A stretch of DNA of 64,000 bases from an uncultured Nitrosomonas sp. (lineage in GTDB: Bacteria > Pseudomonadota > Gammaproteobacteria > Burkholderiales > Nitrosomonadaceae), in NCBI GenBank assembly GCA_949281375.1, contig CASDLT010000040.1, positions 1-64,000 of the forward strand, read 5' to 3'. Numbering within the stretch: the first letter of the stretch is position 1; each line of letters starts with the position of its first letter. The position numbers and the translations under genes are program-made. Positions 60,301 through 64,000 of the stretch are shown here, piece after piece. The notes beneath the pieces are model-generated. The model searched no databases and was not told the origin of the DNA. It saw nothing but the letters and a program-made list of their open reading frames with translations.

Positions 60301-60639
60301 GCGCCCTTTAATATTGAGTATTTTAACGACTCGGGGTTATTTGCCAGATTTGCAACTACTTTTGTGGCACAAGATTTGATTCGAAAGGAGGTAATTGATG
60401 GAAATGTGGTGAAAGGTCATACAAAGGAACAAAACTCTGGGTTTGATTCTTTTTTCTTATTAGATGCAAGTATTGGGTATAGGCTACCTCGGAGAAGAGG
60501 GATGGTTAATTTTGAGGTAAGAAATTTATTGAACGAAGATTTTTTTTATAGAACTCAAAACTTTTATACATCCGAGCCTGTTAATCCACGTTATATACCA
60601 GAGCGTACAATTTTTCTTAGATTGGCATTAAATTTTTAA
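57355..60639 (+). CDS. FecR-domain / TPR / outer-membrane beta-barrel protein
   Basis: This 1094-aa envelope protein has a signal sequence (VILAIFSALCWNVYTSQSHA) and then a FecR-type domain (about 45-190; EILCAGDKVRARSHSRAG, then ASVEGTEFLVG and VYEGKVLVSN). About nine TPR repeats follow (about 230-570; LALSYAQQAHFDIDAALESV and similar). A C-terminal region of alternating beta strands (about 610-1094) ends in LRLALNF, as outer-membrane barrels do. It is probably a barrel with a periplasmic TPR/FecR scaffold. The last third is AT-richer. The cyclase gene lies upstream, and a 171-aa gene follows 12 bases later. Confidence 0.85.
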   Translation: MSMRWTIAIHGRLRYYVRVILAIFSALCWNVYTSQSHAASGCNPEVARIVSIQGIIELRRAQETHWQLAGLEEILCAGDKVRARSHSRAGLRLTNDSMLRLDQKTSLSFAEIQTDSGTSLLDLLEGVIHIITRTPRPFKIRTPFANASVEGTEFLVGLEHDATKVVVYEGKVLVSNEAGSIHLHDHEAAFALNGQAPRKEIIIRPADAVHWALHYPVISNDRWNNASKNDQSAAGLILEAGHLLTAGQADEANAIIKQALELEPDNSDAYALLSIIAVTQNDKDQALELATQAVAASMQQSGTAYLALSYAQQAHFDIDAALESVQKALTLDAENALIWARLAELRMSAGDLDRALEAAQHAVTINSAIAKTHTVLGFAHLLQINTQSARTSFIQAIAFDQTDPMPRLGLGIALIRQGELEAGRVELEIAASLDPANSLIRSYLGKAYFEEKRYPLASTQFDLARERDPKDPTPWFYDAIQKQTQNRPVEALRDIQKSIELNDNRAVYRSKLLLDRDEAARGSSLARIFDNLGFERRAVMETAKSLSFDPANHSAHRFLSDTYANTPRHEIARVSELLQAQLLQPVNVNPVQPHMAVADLNIITGTSPSAVGFNEFAPLMERNKPQVVASGVVGSNSTIGNEVVASVLYDKASISMGQFHYENNGFRPNNDQKHNIYNVFMQYALTPRLNVQAELRKRESEYGDLLMNFDRNSFREFRREVNEDIARAGARYALSHDQDLLFNTKFVNRKGRLSDTDGYQIELQHLFRKNYFNSTIGGGIHRFTFQEIDENTHLNKNNAYIYTNANFLSNLIATFALSYDSRSRIGIDQRSKVNINPKFGLQWDLTDKFRLRAAWINTTKSPLVAQQTLEPTQVAGFNQFFDDPNGTQVQRMGIALDHRFSNELYSGIEASKRDLKVPYPSTNIDSIGNEAIEKQTEQLYRAYLYWALHAAWVMRGEFEYEQFSRKAGNLSVSDPVRIQTLSAPFNIEYFNDSGLFARFATTFVAQDLIRKEVIDGNVVKGHTKEQNSGFDSFFLLDASIGYRLPRRRGMVNFEVRNLLNEDFFYRTQNFYTSEPVNPRYIPERTIFLRLALNF

Positions 60640-60651
60640 GAGGAGCTTCAT

Positions 60652-61167
60652 ATGGATACTGAAACACCCGATTATGATACCAAACCATTGATAATAAATG
60701 ATATAGATAAAGAATTAATGCTGAAGATCTTATCTGGCTTAAAACAATTTGAAGGTGTGGATCTCGCTCATTTAACGAATTTAAATTCAATTGCTTTGAT
60801 AAGTGATGACAATCAAGTGGTATTTCTCAAATCTGGATCACAAAATAAACCCTTAACACTTTTGCTTAATGCATCTTCGATAGAAACAATCACTTGTTAC
60901 ACAACCTATAGCGCATCGAGAGCAATTGGAAAGCGTAGTTGTGTTCATAGGGACACAACCATTAATGGAGTTACCCAAACGACATCGGTATGTATGGAAA
61001 ATCAAGCTTTTTTTGATAGCGTCACCAGCACGAATTATTATTTGGAATGCAATCCTAGCAATAGTTATCCTCATAGAGCTTTGTTATATTATGCAGAAAG
61101 GTATGTTTCGGATTCTGGGGCTGTTAAATGGCGTAAAATGGGAAACCCCATACTTGATGAAAAGTGA
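60652..61167 (+). CDS. Hypothetical 171-aa protein of the CHASE2/FecR cluster
   Basis: I do not recognise this protein. It has no signal peptide. The N-terminal half is acidic with an amphipathic helix (DKELMLKILSGLKQFEG) and 'LNSIALISDDNQVVFLKSGS' strands. The C-terminal half has four cysteines (in ITCYTT, KRSCVH, SVCMEN, YLECNP) and aromatic residues. A strong AGGAG precedes the ATG, which lies 12 bases after the barrel gene, so they are one operon. Base composition is AT-rich like the end of the barrel gene. Confidence 0.8.
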   Translation: MDTETPDYDTKPLIINDIDKELMLKILSGLKQFEGVDLAHLTNLNSIALISDDNQVVFLKSGSQNKPLTLLLNASSIETITCYTTYSASRAIGKRSCVHRDTTINGVTQTTSVCMENQAFFDSVTSTNYYLECNPSNSYPHRALLYYAERYVSDSGAVKWRKMGNPILDEK

Positions 61168-61173
61168 TAACTG

Positions 61174-61539
61174 CTCAGGGAAGCGATGAACAATCAGCGG
61201 CTTCCAAATTGTTGGGCATTACTTGCAGTTTTTTGAATCCGGATTTTTAATCATTCGTTCTTCGGCGGTATTTTACCGCCGAATTTCCACTGCAATGCTT
61301 CATGGTCTGCTGTTGGGATGTTTCAGACGAACTTCCTCAAGTAGTCAACGGCCTCCAAAAGGTACAGGTTAATCATGTCCAACTCCTTGTTTCATCGCAT
61401 AGAAGAGAATCCAGACTGCAGTTTGATCATCCGGAATGCATGATCTACTCTTGCGCCGATGGAAGAAGGTTTCCGACACCGCTTTTCTGGTCAACGAGTG
61501 ATTATCTGAACTAGAGTAATTGTTCAGCGATTCCTTAAG
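61174..61539. mobile_element. 366-bp decayed insertion element
   Basis: The left end CTCAGGGAAGCGATGAACAA and the right end (reverse complement) CTTAAGGAATCGCTGAACAA match at 16 of 20 positions; including the next base it is 17 of 21. The right end also matches the MITE end: GGAA-x-CGCTGA-x-CAATT is shared. No intact transposase is inside. It contains a small broken gene on the minus strand (listed separately). It starts 6 bases after the 171-aa gene. The parent family is uncertain; IS5-like is a guess. Confidence 0.65.
61251..61376 (-). pseudogene. Small broken gene inside the decayed element
   Basis: On the minus strand AGGAG precedes an ATG at 61376. The frame reads MINLYLLEAVDYLRKFV, then an in-frame TGA at codon 18, then NIPTADHEALQWKFGGKIPP and KNE, stop. 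Sense on both sides of the stop and a good ribosome site suggest a 41-residue protein broken by TGG to TGA. The bases for FGGKIPPK form a perfect hairpin (61261-61283), so a structured RNA end is an alternative reading. The family is unknown. Confidence 0.4.
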
Positions 61540-61832
61540 ACTCAATATGGTAATCCTGTAAAAACTGCGGATTTACATTTGATCAGATTTCGAAGCATAG
61601 TATGGGCGGATGATTGAATGGTGCATTTTTAGGGATGTTATTGAAAAAATCTGACGGGACATCCGGTCGTCATTCATAATTGCATAAACTATTTCTCAAG
61701 CAGCGTGTTTTTCTTATATCCTTGCAGACTTGCGAAACAACCAAATTGTATTTGAAATCAAACTAAGAAATTGCCTAATTAACTGAAATAACGATAAAAC
61801 AGTTTTCATATATTGCCTGTATCCAGTAACTC

Positions 61833-63038
61833 ATGAATACCCAGGAACTTTTCCTAATCGTAATGGTGGTCGTTTTTTCTGTGCCCTATCTGATCTGGCG
61901 TTTGGGGAAAACCGATTATTGGGCGCCGCTAGTGGTCGTGCAGATTTGCATCGGTATTTTGCTTGGGCCTGGGGTTTCGGGAGCGCTCTTTCCAGAGCAC
62001 TACACGTCTCTATTCAATCCGCAGGTGCTCCAGGCACTCAGCGGTATCGCCTGGTGGGCGATCATGATTTTTGTGTGGATCGCTGGTATTGAACTGGACT
62101 TGAAAAAAAGCTGGCAGGACAGGCGGGATAGCTGCATTACTGCCGGATTGGCATTGAGTTGCCCGCTGTTATTGGGATGCCTTGCCGCAGTCATGCTGAT
62201 GACATTCATTGGTGCTGACTGGATAGGCCCCAAGGGAAGCGATTGGCAGTTTATCATTGGCGTGGGGATGGCCTGTGCAGTAACTGCCTTGCCCATCCTC
62301 ATCCTGTTGATGGAAAAGCTGAACATTCTGCGCGAGCCGATCGGTCAGCGGATCATGCGTTATGCCAGTCTCGATGACATCGCCATCTGGATTGTGTTAT
62401 CGCTGGTTCTGCTCGATTGGGACAGAGTCAGTCTTCAAACAATATTCCTGGTCAGTTTTATCCTCATCAGTTTTTTATTCCGCAAGCTAATGCTTTCGCT
62501 TCAAGAGAGCGACCGCTGGTATGTGAGTTTCATTTGGTTGGGGATCTGCGGTTTAGCGTCGGACTGGGCAGGTTTGCATTTCATGGTTGGGGCATTTCTG
62601 GCGGGTGTGGTCATGGATTCTGATTGGTTTAATCAGGAGGACATGGATAAATTGCGTCACTTTGTGATGATGACGATGTTACCGGTATATTTTATGAGTA
62701 CTGGCTTGCGTACCAATTGGGAAATGGATGGCCTCGCGGTATTAGTTGCGGCTGGCATATTGCTGTTTGCGTCGATAGCGGGAAAAATTGCAGGTACTTA
62801 TGCGGCTGGCAAAATCCTCAAATGGGAAAAGGGCGAGGCATGGATTATTGGTTGGTTGCTGCAAACCAAGGCCCTGATCATGATCGTTTTTGCTAACGTG
62901 TTGCTGGATAAACAAATCATTACCAGTCAGACATTCACAGCATTGCTGGTGATGGCGGTGATCAGCACCATGCTTACAGTCCCTGTCGTGACGCCGAAGT
63001 TACATCAATATAGGCACTTGATTTTTAAATCGAAATAG
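61833..63038 (+). CDS. CPA2-type cation:proton antiporter
   Basis: This 401-aa inner-membrane transporter has about eleven to twelve hydrophobic segments. CPA2 landmarks are ICIGILLGPGVSG, FVWIAGIELDLK, and GMACAVTALPILILLME followed by MRYASLDDIAIWIVLS, whose paired aspartates match the ion-binding DD motif. It exchanges Na+ or K+ for protons. There is no attached TrkA domain, unlike KefB/C. It is single; about 290 bases upstream of its start show nothing but an AT-rich promoter region. Confidence 0.88.
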   Translation: MNTQELFLIVMVVVFSVPYLIWRLGKTDYWAPLVVVQICIGILLGPGVSGALFPEHYTSLFNPQVLQALSGIAWWAIMIFVWIAGIELDLKKSWQDRRDSCITAGLALSCPLLLGCLAAVMLMTFIGADWIGPKGSDWQFIIGVGMACAVTALPILILLMEKLNILREPIGQRIMRYASLDDIAIWIVLSLVLLDWDRVSLQTIFLVSFILISFLFRKLMLSLQESDRWYVSFIWLGICGLASDWAGLHFMVGAFLAGVVMDSDWFNQEDMDKLRHFVMMTMLPVYFMSTGLRTNWEMDGLAVLVAAGILLFASIAGKIAGTYAAGKILKWEKGEAWIIGWLLQTKALIMIVFANVLLDKQIITSQTFTALLVMAVISTMLTVPVVTPKLHQYRHLIFKSK

Positions 63039-63419
63039 AAAATCCCTGATGCTAGGGGACTTGTGCTGCCGAACCGTAGGCTGATCGAATGCGCAATTCG
63101 AGCCGATCGATTTTTTTTTCAGCGTTAAAACAGGATGATCCACAAAAATCATGGCGATTATAATCGTTCAATTACAACCAGGATTGTTGAAGAAATGGTC
63201 GACGAATAGGGTGATTTCTCTGTCTTTACAAATACAAATGGTCCATTGTAATATGAGTCCCACTTTTAACCGGGACAACAGTCTCTTGCTGAAATGTATC
63301 GAATAATCAAAGAACTAATATCTGGTTGCTAACGATATATCTGCAATCACAGTTCTCTCTATTACTGACGTATTAGATACCCCATACATTCAAAAATTGA
63401 ATCCACCCATATTAAAGAG
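63039..63419. other. Intergenic region upstream of the acyl carrier protein gene
   Basis: About 381 bases. A run of nine T follows GATCGA at about 63105-63120, after a weak TCGAA/TTCGA pairing, which could end the antiporter transcript. The remainder is AT-rich and should carry the promoter of the ACP operon. Nothing else was identified. Confidence 0.35.
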
Positions 63420-63707
63420 ATGAATAATTCTATCGATAACGCTTCCTTGATCTCATCTTTTGAAAGGGAAGTTGCCAGTCTTATTGTGTTGACATTAAAT
63501 CTTGAAGTTGCGTCGGATCATATAGATCCTGATTTACCCTTGTATGGGGACGGTCTGGGGCTTGATTCAATTGATATTCTGGAACTGGCGTTAGCGGTAT
63601 CCAAACAGTACGGGTTTCAGATAAAGTCGGATGACCCCGAAAACAAAACCATTTTTAGTTCATTACGGCATCTTGCGGCTTACATCGCAACGAATCGCAC
63701 TAAATAA
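63420..63707 (+). CDS. Acyl carrier protein
   Basis: This is a 95-aa carrier with the phosphopantetheine attachment site S50 in GDGLGLDSIDILELALAV. It carries growing acyl chains as thioesters after 4'-phosphopantetheinylation. The extended N-terminus and 'LYGDGLGLDSID' sequence resemble carriers of aryl-polyene and related fatty-acid-like clusters more than housekeeping AcpP. It is followed at once by a membrane-protein gene of COG4648 type, as in such clusters. Confidence 0.92.
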   Translation: MNNSIDNASLISSFEREVASLIVLTLNLEVASDHIDPDLPLYGDGLGLDSIDILELALAVSKQYGFQIKSDDPENKTIFSSLRHLAAYIATNRTK

Positions 63708-63743
63708 GTGCGTAAACTCCATCTTGCCGCTACTACGATCTCG

Positions 63744-64000
63744 ATGAAACCATTGTTGAAAACCAGCGCCAGTAAAATCATAACGATGACAATAACCGCA
63801 ATTGCCGCAATAGTAGGTTATCCGCTATTGATGCATCATTTTTTACACAGCGGGCAATACCAGGATTTAGCATGGATTTATCTTTTGCAGTTCATCGTGA
63901 CGCAGCTATTACTGTCGGCCGTTTTTGCTTCGACGTTGATTCCAAGCAAAACGCCGTTGATTACTCACTTTGCTCAAATGGCGTATGGATTGGAGCTGCC
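63744..64000 (+). CDS. Membrane protein, COG4648-like (N-terminus; runs off window)
   Basis: An open frame continues past the window end. It encodes MKPLLKTSASKIITMTITAI, then a hydrophobic helix, a loop (HHFLHSGQYQDLAW) and a second helix (IYLLQFIVTQLLLSAVFAST). An in-frame GTG at 63708, right after the ACP stop, is an alternative start. The pattern resembles COG4648 integral membrane proteins found next to ACP and acyl-CoA ligase genes in aryl-polyene-type clusters. Only 85 residues are visible. Confidence 0.6.
   Translation, partial: MKPLLKTSASKIITMTITAIAAIVGYPLLMHHFLHSGQYQDLAWIYLLQFIVTQLLLSAVFASTLIPSKTPLITHFAQMAYGLEL

Noticed and set aside
61251-61376. Selenocysteine reading of the in-frame TGA
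   Set aside because: No SECIS-like context or known selenoprotein motif was seen; a nonsense change is simpler.

Overview
The window looks like the chromosome of a betaproteobacterium, most probably of the Nitrosomonas lineage. This is inferred from protein family character and gene company (dnaA-dnaN-gyrB, pcnB-folK-panB-panC, tolC beside pcm, LodA/LodB, RTX protein). It was not tested by any search. It holds the replication-initiation locus, so it probably spans or lies next to the chromosomal origin.

Layout. 1-9.2 kb: a transposase tail, a secreted beta-propeller protein, then a minus-strand type I restriction-modification operon (hsdM-hsdS-vapB-vapC-hsdR) with a VapBC toxin-antitoxin pair built into it. 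9.3-18.5 kb: gyrB, dnaN, a putative oriC spacer, dnaA, panC, panB, folK and pcnB, all on the minus strand. 18.7-20.1 kb: RNase P RNA and two consecutive broken genes. 20.3-31 kb: a large MscS-type channel, an unknown secreted protein, tolC, pcm, a TPP riboswitch with thiC, uppP, and an IS3 remnant. 31.5-36 kb: a macro-domain / GCS2-ligase / aspartoacylase-like operon, then an RTX protein with a clear terminator. 36-39.3 kb: rhodanese, rRNA pseudouridine synthase, DUF2835 protein and ettA.

39.4-42.2 kb is an AT-rich accessory patch. It carries an AAA ATPase overlapping a DUF4276 (Toprim-like) gene, a candidate defence pair, and a lysozyme with an LprI-type lysozyme-inhibitor-like gene. 42.3-50 kb is mostly metabolism and signalling: class I aldolase, hybrid histidine kinase, MazG-like protein, HDOD protein, methyltransferase, DUF2141 protein and hydrolase. 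50-54.3 kb holds a LodB-LodA quinoprotein oxidase pair and an SMP-30-like protein bracketed by two copies of a 155-bp MITE. 54.9-61.2 kb is a three-gene set: CHASE2 adenylate/guanylate cyclase, a FecR-TPR-beta-barrel protein and an unknown 171-aa protein. It is followed by a decayed insertion element whose ends resemble the MITE. The window ends with a CPA2 antiporter, an acyl carrier protein and the start of a membrane protein that may open an aryl-polyene-type locus.

As a whole this is core chromosome interrupted by accessory patches. The defence-like genes (RM, VapBC, AAA/DUF4276), the competition-like genes (lysozyme/LprI, LodA, RTX) and the mobile-element debris concentrate in those patches. 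No tRNA, rRNA operon or CRISPR array was seen.
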